Assembly: GCA_947382415.1 (NCBI GenBank)
Contig: CANCYO010000041.1
Location: forward strand, 1-24,862
Source of the DNA: an uncultured Lachnospiraceae bacterium
GTDB taxonomy: Bacteria; Bacillota; Clostridia; Lachnospirales; Lachnospiraceae
Length of the DNA stretch: 24,862 nt
Direction: 5' to 3'
This document shows positions 7,225 to 14,104 of the stretch, piece by piece; the stretch's first letter is position 1, and each line of letters starts with the position of its first letter. A program made the translations under genes and the position numbers. A model generated the notes under the pieces. That model had not been told where the DNA came from. It was given only the letters and a program-made list of their open reading frames with translations, and searched no databases.

Positions 7225-8325
7225 ATGGTAAAATATGAGATTGAATTAGTGTTCATACTTATTATGATGTGTCTGACTGGTTGTGGGAATCAGAACACGC
7301 TTATTGTACAGGAAAAAGAATCTTGGGATTATATTGATGTTGAAATATCCGGTATACCTGAAAATGCTGATATATATGCTATAGCATCAAATGGTGTTTA
7401 TTATAAAATCCAGAATAATACGGATTACTCTAATTGGGAGCCAAGGTCAGAAAACGAGTTTCATTTTATGGATTTTTCCGGTAATGACAGGATGCTTATA
7501 CAGATAAGTGATATGAATGCATATAGCATTAAAAATGCAGGCGATCATATGATTTTGTGTAATATGACAGAAGATGGCATAGAGGTTATTATGTTTTCGC
7601 CGGATGGAGAAAATAAGACGCTCTTTAGTCAAAATGCCGTTCAGTTTCCGTTTATACAATCCTATAAAAATTATGTTGTGAGTATACGCAATAATTTTGT
7701 GGAAAATTCCCATATGTATGAAAATGCTTTAATTCTTCAGGATATAGAGAAGAATGAAGAAAAAGTCATATACAGTGCAATATGGGACAATGAAAAAGCG
7801 AGAGGTGAAGATCTGGGTTGTGTTTCTATAAATAATAAGACCGTCTGTTTTACCCTGAACAGGCATTATGAAGGAATGGAAAAGGAATATATTCTGTTTT
7901 TGTATGATATTGAAAAAGAAGAGATTATTGAAGAAATTCCGTTGCCAACGTGTGTATATTATGCTGCGTATGAAGGAGATAAAGCCGGTTTATTCCTGTC
8001 TGAAACAGATGACTACGAATATATTGAAGAAGCAGGTTCAATAGGTTATATCAAAAATGACGTTTATACGGAGACTGCAAAAATTCCTTTAATCTCTGCT
8101 TCCAATAGAATCAGAAGGGGCATCTATAATGATGCAGGATATTATTTTACAACTGCTGAATCTGCTTATTTTTGGAATACAAAAGAAAATAAGATTTATG
8201 TATATGATTATGCATGGGATGAAAATAAAATTGAAAAATTCCAGACATTTCCTACAGAAAATGGAATTAATTATGTGATAAAAAATGGAGACAGTACATT
8301 TGTAAGAACTGTATCGGTAAAATGA
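7225..8325 (+). CDS. Orphan lipoprotein of unknown function
   Basis: 366 residues with a lipoprotein signal peptide: a short charged start, hydrophobic ELVFILIMMCLTG and lipobox LTGC with C20 as the lipidated residue. The mature protein is rich in Asp, Glu, Asn, Ile and Tyr and shows repeated short strand-like units (for example YAIASNGVYYKI, AGDHMILCNM, KNYVVSIRNN, NKTVCFTLNR, YYFTTAESAYFW). This suggests a beta-propeller or similar all-beta surface domain; I recognise no named family. The gene is distinctly more AT-rich than its neighbours, uses many ATA, AAT and GAA codons, has its own strong promoter and stands alone, so it may be a recent acquisition. AGGTGA lies just upstream of the ATG with short spacing. 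It converges on the next gene with only 3 nt between stop codons. Confidence 0.75.
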   Translation: MVKYEIELVFILIMMCLTGCGNQNTLIVQEKESWDYIDVEISGIPENADIYAIASNGVYYKIQNNTDYSNWEPRSENEFHFMDFSGNDRMLIQISDMNAYSIKNAGDHMILCNMTEDGIEVIMFSPDGENKTLFSQNAVQFPFIQSYKNYVVSIRNNFVENSHMYENALILQDIEKNEEKVIYSAIWDNEKARGEDLGCVSINNKTVCFTLNRHYEGMEKEYILFLYDIEKEEIIEEIPLPTCVYYAAYEGDKAGLFLSETDDYEYIEEAGSIGYIKNDVYTETAKIPLISASNRIRRGIYNDAGYYFTTAESAYFWNTKENKIYVYDYAWDENKIEKFQTFPTENGINYVIKNGDSTFVRTVSVK

Positions 8326-8328
8326 AGC

Positions 8329-8886
8329 TTAACCGGATAATGAAGAAACTTTTTTCATCACGGCACAGACCGGCTTATACAACACAAGCATCAGCACAAA
8401 ATTTCCTGCGCAGTGAAGGATATCCCAGGGAATCCCGGCTACCCACCAGGTAAATGCAGTATACAGACCGTTTTGCAGGCTGCCGCCTATGGTTCCTGCC
8501 ACCAGGTAAGGGATGGAGCAGAGCAGGCCAAAGCAGAGTCCGAAAGCTCCGGACAGGATGCTCCAGAACCACAGGGAGGTCTGTCTGCGGAAGATCCATG
8601 TGACAAGTACCAGAGCAGGCCATGCGCAGAGATATTGAAACCACCAGATATTAAAACCGAACACGCATCCTTCTATCAAAATAAAAACCGGAACCACCAG
8701 AATAACCTTCCAGCCCAGAAATAAGGTAAACAGGATCAGCCAGAAGCTGGTGAGTTCAATATTGGGCAGGAAGGCCAGAGCAAATTTACAGACTTCAATG
8801 ATAGCTGTCATCATGCCGATGACAGCTATATCTTTGACGGAAATAAAGCCTGTGAGCTTATTTGTCTGTTTTTTGTGAAAATTCAT
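8329..8886 (-). CDS. ECF-type transporter S component (substrate-binding membrane subunit)
   Basis: A 185-residue, highly hydrophobic protein with five or six predicted membrane helices and a small basic N-terminus, the size and pattern of S components of energy-coupling factor vitamin transporters. Features include VKDIAVIGMMTAIIEV at the start, LPNIELTSFW after helix 1, a Trp-rich middle and GIPWDILHCAGNF in the last third, a segment typical of S components. S components bind a vitamin or related small molecule and use a shared EcfA/A'/T module, which is not in this window. The gene follows the DUF4430 gene by 11 nt, and its weak ribosome site (TAGGA) overlaps that gene's stop, so they are cotranscribed. 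DUF4430 pairing hints at a cobalamin-like ligand, but no cobalamin riboswitch is visible and the substrate is unknown. Confidence 0.8.
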   Translation of the reverse strand: MNFHKKQTNKLTGFISVKDIAVIGMMTAIIEVCKFALAFLPNIELTSFWLILFTLFLGWKVILVVPVFILIEGCVFGFNIWWFQYLCAWPALVLVTWIFRRQTSLWFWSILSGAFGLCFGLLCSIPYLVAGTIGGSLQNGLYTAFTWWVAGIPWDILHCAGNFVLMLVLYKPVCAVMKKVSSLSG

Positions 8887-8897
8887 GACAGTAATTC

Positions 8898-9317
8898 CTA
8901 TTGCGTCGCCAGAGTGTAACGAATGGAAAAGTTGTCGCCATCCAGTACCGGCTGGCTGTCAATGCCGTAATTGCAGTAGTCTCCGTTTACATAAAAGGAC
9001 CAGTATGCGCCGTTTGTATTATAGTCAGCGGTGAGACCGTTTACTGTGTCCACCATCATACCATATTCGCTCTCTGTGCCGGAAAAACTTAAGTTTTCGG
9101 TCTCTTCCATGGCCTGTCTTAAGAATTCCGCATCTGTCTGGAGCTGATATGCGGTAGTTTCCTGGCGGTCGTCTACCACTTCAATGGTGATGGCTTTGCT
9201 GCCTGCCACAGGTTTTGCGCCAAAGAGGAAATAAATTCCCGCAAATACAGCGATGGCGGCAATCAGAACTACTGCGGCCACAATTACTTTTTTGTTGACT
9301 TTCTTTGGTTCATTCAT
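8898..9317 (-). CDS. Membrane-anchored DUF4430 (transcobalamin-like) protein
   Basis: 139 residues: a basic N-terminus, one membrane helix (about 11-33) and an extracellular DUF4430-like domain (about 42-139). The family hallmark YWSFYVNGDY (105-114) is followed by GIDSQPVLDGDNFSIRY. DUF4430 resembles the C-terminal domain of transcobalamin/intrinsic factor and often sits on the Gram-positive surface beside ECF S components, so it may present a ligand to the S component encoded next. The start is the ATG at 9317, one nt after the kinase stop and eight nt after GAGGAGG (9333-9327), which lies inside the kinase gene; the in-frame ATG at 9338 lies upstream of that site and is rejected. The family call is good; ligand and coupling are inferred. 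Confidence 0.82.
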   Translation of the reverse strand: MNEPKKVNKKVIVAAVVLIAAIAVFAGIYFLFGAKPVAGSKAITIEVVDDRQETTAYQLQTDAEFLRQAMEETENLSFSGTESEYGMMVDTVNGLTADYNTNGAYWSFYVNGDYCNYGIDSQPVLDGDNFSIRYTLATQ

Positions 9318-9318
9318 T

Positions 9319-10749
9319 TTAGATATCCTCCTCGTCATTGTCAGCAGATTGCGGCAGGGAGAAGATAAACTCGCTTCCCACGCCCTCTGTGCTGATCACA
9401 TTAATATGTTCTCCATGGGCATTGATGATTTCTTTTACGATGGATAGGCCAAGGCCTGTTCCTTTTTTATCTTTGCCCCGGGAGAGGTCTGATTTATAAA
9501 AACGGTCCCAGATCAATTTCAGGTCGTCTTTGGGGATTCCGATGCCGGTGTCTTTTACGGAGACAAAAAGCTTGTTTTTCTTTTCAGAGGTCTCGATTTT
9601 TATCACCGAATTCTGATGGCTGAATTTGATGGCATTGTCCAGCAGATTGTAGAGTACCTGTTGGATTTTTTCCATATCTGCATATACATACATTTTATCG
9701 CCGGAGAGAACCACTTCGATAGCAATGGTTTTCTGCCGGCAAATTACTTCAAAAGTAGCGGCTGTCCGGCGAATCACCTGATTGATGTCAAAGTCGCTTT
9801 TATTCAAAAGCATACCCCGGGTGTTCAGATTGTTGAGGGTCAGCAGACTGTTGGTGAGTTTGGTCAGGCGTTCCGTTTCGTTCAGCAGAATATTCAGATA
9901 TTTCTCATAGGATTCCGGCGGTATCGTGCCGTCCAGCATGGCTTCCAGATAACCGTGAATGGAAGTCAGGGGCGACCGGAAGTCATGGGACACATTGGCC
10001 ACGAATTTCTTCTGATTGTCCTCTGAGCGGGCGATCTCGCTGGCCATGTAATTCAGGCAGACAGCCAGATAGCCGATCTCATCCTCACTTTCCACCTGAA
10101 ATTCATAATGCATATTTCCCGAGGCATATTGTTCTGTAGCGTAAGTGATCTTGCGCAGAGGCATATATACCATCTCGGTGAAGAAGATCAAAATGATCCC
10201 TGAGAGCAGAAAGAGGATCACCAGTGTGATATACGAGATTCTCAGCAGATTATTGCAGGATTCCCGGATATTTGTCATATCACAGAGAATCACCACATAG
10301 CCTTTTACTTTATAATTAGAGGTAATAGGTGCAAAGACACTGAGCATATCCGAGTCATAATTGCCGAAAAAGTTATCAACTGTGTAATAGGATCCCCGTG
10401 TGACCGTGGGGTCAAAATTCTCGATCATCACAACATCTTCCACATTGATGGGTGAGCTGGTGTCCAGAACCAGACGCCCGGAAGGATTGATGATGCAGAT
10501 ATTGCTTTCCAGATAAACAGCCAGAGAATCCAACTGTGTCTTTACTTCCTCCAGGCTTGTTTCACTGGTATAGAGTCCGCTGGCATAATTTTCCGCCACC
10601 AGCATGGCTTCATAATACAGGTTTTCCGCCTTTTCACGCACCAGTTGTTCCTCCGTCATGCTGGGCACGAAGGTAGTCACGATGATAAAGGCAAACACGC
10701 CAAAGATGAAGTATGCCAGCACAAATTTCAGATAGAGAGTCTTTTTCAT
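9319..10749 (-). CDS. Membrane sensor histidine kinase
   Basis: 476 residues. Membrane helices at about 8-28 and 172-191 flank an extracellular sensor domain of about 140 residues. A HAMP linker (about 192-245) follows, then the dimerisation/phosphoacceptor domain with FVANVSHDFRSPLTS (H255), N-box NLLDNA (368-373), G1 DTGIGIP (400-406) and G2 GTGLGLSI (430-437). All catalytic boxes are intact. It autophosphorylates at H255 and passes the phosphate to the response regulator encoded just upstream, whose stop it overlaps by 4 nt (ATGA). The C-terminus is acidic (DNDEEDI), and its coding sequence contains the ribosome site for the DUF4430 gene. The sensor ligand is unknown; operon context suggests envelope or nutrient sensing. 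Confidence 0.93.
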   Translation of the reverse strand: MKKTLYLKFVLAYFIFGVFAFIIVTTFVPSMTEEQLVREKAENLYYEAMLVAENYASGLYTSETSLEEVKTQLDSLAVYLESNICIINPSGRLVLDTSSPINVEDVVMIENFDPTVTRGSYYTVDNFFGNYDSDMLSVFAPITSNYKVKGYVVILCDMTNIRESCNNLLRISYITLVILFLLSGIILIFFTEMVYMPLRKITYATEQYASGNMHYEFQVESEDEIGYLAVCLNYMASEIARSEDNQKKFVANVSHDFRSPLTSIHGYLEAMLDGTIPPESYEKYLNILLNETERLTKLTNSLLTLNNLNTRGMLLNKSDFDINQVIRRTAATFEVICRQKTIAIEVVLSGDKMYVYADMEKIQQVLYNLLDNAIKFSHQNSVIKIETSEKKNKLFVSVKDTGIGIPKDDLKLIWDRFYKSDLSRGKDKKGTGLGLSIVKEIINAHGEHINVISTEGVGSEFIFSLPQSADNDEEDI

Positions 10750-11450
10750 GGGTTGCGAACCTCAAATTTATAGCCGATGCCCCAGATCGTGGAAATCTTC
10801 CAATTGGCATGGTCTTTGATCTTTTCCCGCAAGCGTTTGATGTGTACATCCACTGTGCGGGTGTCTCCGATATACTCATATCCCCAGATCTGGTCCAGAA
10901 GCTGCTCCCTGGTAAATACATGGTTTGGCGATGCGGCCAGAAAATACAAAAGCTCCAGCTCCTTGGGGGGCATGTCCACGGGCTCTCCCATATAAATTAC
11001 CGAGTAATTGGTGAGATTGATGGAGAGGTTCTGGTATTCCACACACTTGTCATTGCGGCTTTCCGGCACGGCGCTCACAGGCTTATAGCGGCGCAGTACG
11101 GATTTTACGCGGGCTACCAGCTCCTTGGTGTCGAAGGGTTTTTCCATGTAATCGTCAGCGCCCAGTTCCAGTCCCAGCACTTTGTCGAAAACCTCTCCCT
11201 TGGCGGACAGCATAATGATGGGTACGGAATATTTGGCCCGCACCTCCCGGCATACCTGATAACCGTCGATGCCCGGGAGCATCAGATCCAGCAATATCAG
11301 ATTCGGGGAAAAGCTCTCATAGGCGGGCAGCACGGATTCTCCGTCGTTGACGATTTTTGTCTCGTAACACTCTTTGGTGAGGTATAGAGAGATCAGTTCC
11401 GCAATATTGTTGTCGTCGTCCACGATCAGAATTTTTTGTTTATTGATCAT
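10746..11450 (-). CDS. OmpR/PhoB-type response regulator
   Basis: 234 residues. The receiver domain (1-120) has the acidic pair D11/D12, phosphoacceptor D55 in LILLDLMLPG, S82 and K104 (EKPF). The C-terminal winged helix (about 135-232) has the recognition-helix region TRTVDVHIKRLREKI, typical of the OmpR/PhoB subfamily. It is the DNA-binding partner of the kinase that follows. It lies 48 nt downstream of mutS2 with no terminator visible between them, so it can be read from the mutS2 promoter; a weak internal promoter in the AT-rich gap cannot be excluded. The ribosome site is a modest AGAGGT about seven nt upstream of the ATG. Confidence 0.93.
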   Translation of the reverse strand: MINKQKILIVDDDNNIAELISLYLTKECYETKIVNDGESVLPAYESFSPNLILLDLMLPGIDGYQVCREVRAKYSVPIIMLSAKGEVFDKVLGLELGADDYMEKPFDTKELVARVKSVLRRYKPVSAVPESRNDKCVEYQNLSINLTNYSVIYMGEPVDMPPKELELLYFLAASPNHVFTREQLLDQIWGYEYIGDTRTVDVHIKRLREKIKDHANWKISTIWGIGYKFEVRNP

Positions 11451-11498
11451 AATAATTACCTCTTACTTGAAGGGTTTTTCGGTTTATATTATCAGTTT

Positions 11499-13895
11499 TT
11501 ATTTAAAGGTGACGATGGTCACGCCTGCGTCGCCCTCGCCGTATTCTCCCAGACGGTATTCCTTTACATAATTGAGTCTTCGGAGGTGATTGTGAACGGC
11601 GTTTCTCAGCGCTCCGGTGCCTTTTCCGTGTACGACACGTACACTGGGCAGATGGGCCAGGTAAGCATCGTCCAGATATTTGTCCAATTCCGCCAAAGCT
11701 TCGTCCACAGTGCGTCCCAGTAGATTGATCTCCGTGGAGACCGTCAGGGATTTGGACATCTTCATGCCGGAGGTTGAACTGCGTTTACCGGTGTAGCCCG
11801 GTCCGGAGATGCTTTCCTCCTGTACCGGCACAATATCGTTTACATTGGTCTGGGTGCGCATAATGCCGCACTGTACAAACAAATTCCCTCTTGCATCCGG
11901 GAGTGTGCTGACAGTACCTTTCAGACCCATGGAGACAATCTTCACGGTGTCGCCTTTTTTGAGCTTTTTCGGATCGAAAGCTTTGTTTGTTTGGGCGTTT
12001 TTCTGTTGATTGGATTCCTTCAGGCTCAGGCGTTCATTCTTTTTCCCGATCTCATCCCGCAGCTTCTGGCGCTTCTGTTCCAGAGTCTTGATATCCGTGC
12101 CGGAGGCGGCTGCTTTGTTGAAGTCGCGGATCGTCTCGTCCGCCACTTCCTTGGCCTCCTGTAAAATCTCCCGGGCCTTTTCATTGGCTTCCCGCAGGAT
12201 ACGGTCTCTGGACTGGTCGATCTTCTCGTTTTTCCGGCGAAGCTGCTCTTCCAGGGTGCGGATGCGTTCCTTGTATTCGGTTATTTCCCTGCGTTCTTTT
12301 TCTATGGTGACACGGCTCTGCTCCAGATCCGCGATCACATCTTCAAAGCTTTCGTCCTCCTTGCTGATCTGTTCTCTGGCGGCGCGTATGATCTCATCCG
12401 AGAGGCCAAGCTTGGAGGAAATGGCAAAGGCGTTGCTCTTGCCGGGAATGCCGATAAGCAGACGATAGGTGGGACGCAGCGTCTCTACACTGAATTCACA
12501 GCAGGCGTTTTCCACATGATCTGTGGAGAGCGCATAAATCTTCAGCTCACTGTAATGGGTGGTGGCCATGGTACGGATTCCTCTGCGGTGCAAATGGTTC
12601 AGGATGGCGATAGCAAGAGCCGCTCCCTCTGTGGGATCGGTGCCCGCGCCCAGCTCGTCAAACAGACACAGGGAATTTTCGTCCGCATGTTCCAGAATGT
12701 GGACAATTCCGGTCATATGAGAGGAGAATGTGGACAGGCTCTGCTCGATGCTCTGTTCGTCTCCGATATCCGCGTAAACTTCTGTAAATACGGACAGCTC
12801 CGAACGATCCATGGCCGGAATATGCAGACCGGACTGTCCCATTAAGATAAAGAGTCCCACTGTCTTTAAGGACACAGTCTTTCCGCCAGTGTTGGGGCCG
12901 GTGACAATGAGCAGGTCAAAATCCCGGCCCAGATGTATGTCGATGGGGACTACCTTCTTTTTGTCTATTAAGGGATGACGCCCTTTTCGGATATTGATAT
13001 AGCGTTTTTTGTTGAACAAAGGCTCTGTGGCGTTTTGTTCCATGGCAAGCTTCGCTTTTGCAAAGATAAAGTCCAAAAGCGTCATCATTTTCTGGTTCGC
13101 CGACAGCTCTTCGGTGTATTCTCCGGCCTGGGCGCTGAGAGAGGCCAGTATGACTTCGATTTCCTCCTGTTCCTGCAGCTCCAGCTCTTTGAGTTGATTG
13201 TTCAGACTCACCACGGCAGCAGGCTCGATAAAGAAAGTGGAGCCGGTGGAGGACTGGTCGTGAATCATTCCGTTGACCTGCCCTTTGTATTCAGCCTTCA
13301 CGGGAATACAATAGCGATTGTTGCGCATGGTGATCACCGCATCCTGCAGATAGGTGCGATAGGAGCCGTTCAGCATGGAAGTAAGCTGAGAGTGGATCTT
13401 TTCATTGGCGGAGAGCTTTGCCCTGCGGATGCTCTTGAGCTTGGGGCTTGCATCGTCAGCGATCTCCTCCTCCGAGAGAATACAGCGGTTGATCTCCTCA
13501 GCAAGCCGGGTCAGCGGAGTAAGCTGTTCAAAATAATCGTCCAGACTGTCCTTTGGAGCGTCCTCTCTTTCTTTTCGCCCGTAAGTCTTGATGCGGTTTA
13601 CATTGTCCAGCATGGATGCAATTTTTAAAAGCTCTGCGGCGGAGAGCGTACTGCCGATCTCAAGAGATTTTATGGAAAAACCCAGATCCCGGTTATTTCC
13701 AAAGGAAGTGCTGCCGAATTGAAACAGCCGCCCCAGAGCGTCTTTGGTTTCCTGCTGATCCTGTCTTATCTGCGCCAGATCGACGGAGGGAGCAAGCGCT
13801 CTGCACAGCCCTTTTCCCGGCTCGGAATCCGCTTTTTCCGTCAGCATCTGTATGATCTTGTCATATTCTAAGGTCTTTAATACTTTTTGATTCAT
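11499..13895 (-). CDS. mutS2: Endonuclease MutS2 / ribosome-collision factor
   Basis: 798 residues. Order: core and clamp helices (1-300), MutS ATPase with Walker A GPNTGGKT (333-340) and Walker B LFDEL (411-415) followed by GAGTDPTEGAAL, a long coiled coil (about 515-640), a KOW-like segment (FDPKKLKKGDTVKIVSMGLKG) and a C-terminal Smr domain (about 720-798) with HGKGTGALR. It lacks the MutS1 mismatch-recognition domain. MutS2 suppresses recombination and, in Bacillus, rescues collided ribosomes. The usual Smr LDLR motif reads INLLG here. The start is the ATG at 13895, with GGAG nine nt upstream; an upstream in-frame GTG at 13922 has no ribosome site. It is the first gene of the probable five-gene operon down to 8329. 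Confidence 0.95.
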   Translation of the reverse strand: MNQKVLKTLEYDKIIQMLTEKADSEPGKGLCRALAPSVDLAQIRQDQQETKDALGRLFQFGSTSFGNNRDLGFSIKSLEIGSTLSAAELLKIASMLDNVNRIKTYGRKEREDAPKDSLDDYFEQLTPLTRLAEEINRCILSEEEIADDASPKLKSIRRAKLSANEKIHSQLTSMLNGSYRTYLQDAVITMRNNRYCIPVKAEYKGQVNGMIHDQSSTGSTFFIEPAAVVSLNNQLKELELQEQEEIEVILASLSAQAGEYTEELSANQKMMTLLDFIFAKAKLAMEQNATEPLFNKKRYINIRKGRHPLIDKKKVVPIDIHLGRDFDLLIVTGPNTGGKTVSLKTVGLFILMGQSGLHIPAMDRSELSVFTEVYADIGDEQSIEQSLSTFSSHMTGIVHILEHADENSLCLFDELGAGTDPTEGAALAIAILNHLHRRGIRTMATTHYSELKIYALSTDHVENACCEFSVETLRPTYRLLIGIPGKSNAFAISSKLGLSDEIIRAAREQISKEDESFEDVIADLEQSRVTIEKERREITEYKERIRTLEEQLRRKNEKIDQSRDRILREANEKAREILQEAKEVADETIRDFNKAAASGTDIKTLEQKRQKLRDEIGKKNERLSLKESNQQKNAQTNKAFDPKKLKKGDTVKIVSMGLKGTVSTLPDARGNLFVQCGIMRTQTNVNDIVPVQEESISGPGYTGKRSSTSGMKMSKSLTVSTEINLLGRTVDEALAELDKYLDDAYLAHLPSVRVVHGKGTGALRNAVHNHLRRLNYVKEYRLGEYGEGDAGVTIVTFK

Positions 13896-13941
13896 TGATC
13901 TGTTCTCCGTGTCTTGTTTCACTTGTCGGGAATCTCATATC

Positions 13942-13970
13942 ATTATATAGGAAAAAACGTGCAACTGCAA
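13942..13970 (-). promoter_or_regulatory. Promoter of the mutS2 operon
   Basis: On the minus strand TTGCAG (13970-13965), 17-nt spacer and perfect TATAAT (13947-13942). The transcript would start about 40 nt before the mutS2 ATG. It is back-to-back with the promoter of the AbiEi-ABC gene. Confidence 0.7.
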
Positions 13971-13989
13971 GAAACTTGAAAAATCCGGC

Positions 13990-14018
13990 TTGACCGGTGG
14001 GTAATTTAAGCGTATGAT
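13990..14018 (+). promoter_or_regulatory. Promoter of the AbiEi-ABC transporter operon
   Basis: TTGACC (13990-13995), 17-nt spacer and TATGAT (14013-14018). The -35 box is only 19 bp from the divergent mutS2 -35 box, so one bound protein could affect both. The leader would be about 80 nt. Confidence 0.65.
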
Positions 14019-14071
14019 TTAAATAAAAATAGGCATATATAAATCAGCCGAATTTAATTAAAACGGGTGTG

Positions 14072-14090
14072 CAGAGCGCCGGTAGCTCTG
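14072..14090 (+). repeat. Inverted repeat just upstream of the AbiEi-ABC start
   Basis: CAGAGC (14072-14077), 7-nt loop and GCTCTG (14085-14090), a perfect 6-bp inverted repeat in the leader, four nt before the Shine-Dalgarno. A TTTAATTAAA palindrome lies at 14053-14062. AbiEi antitoxins are known to bind inverted repeats near their own promoters, so this may be an operator, or an RNA hairpin affecting translation. Confidence 0.5.
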
Positions 14091-14104
14091 TGATGGAGAA
14101 AAAA

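Noticed and set aside
8313..8334. CGGT...ACCG pairing between the convergent lipoprotein and S-component genes as a bidirectional terminator
   Set aside because: Only 4 bp with a 14-nt loop and no T-run in either direction.
12975..13628. 217-codon plus-strand ORF opposite mutS2
   Set aside because: mutS2 is certain on the other strand; this frame lacks a ribosome site and any domain.
14069..14104. Upstream GTG/ATG as start of the AbiEi-ABC protein
   Set aside because: No Shine-Dalgarno before them, and the inverted repeat would lie inside the coding region; the ATG at 14105 has a well placed GGAG.
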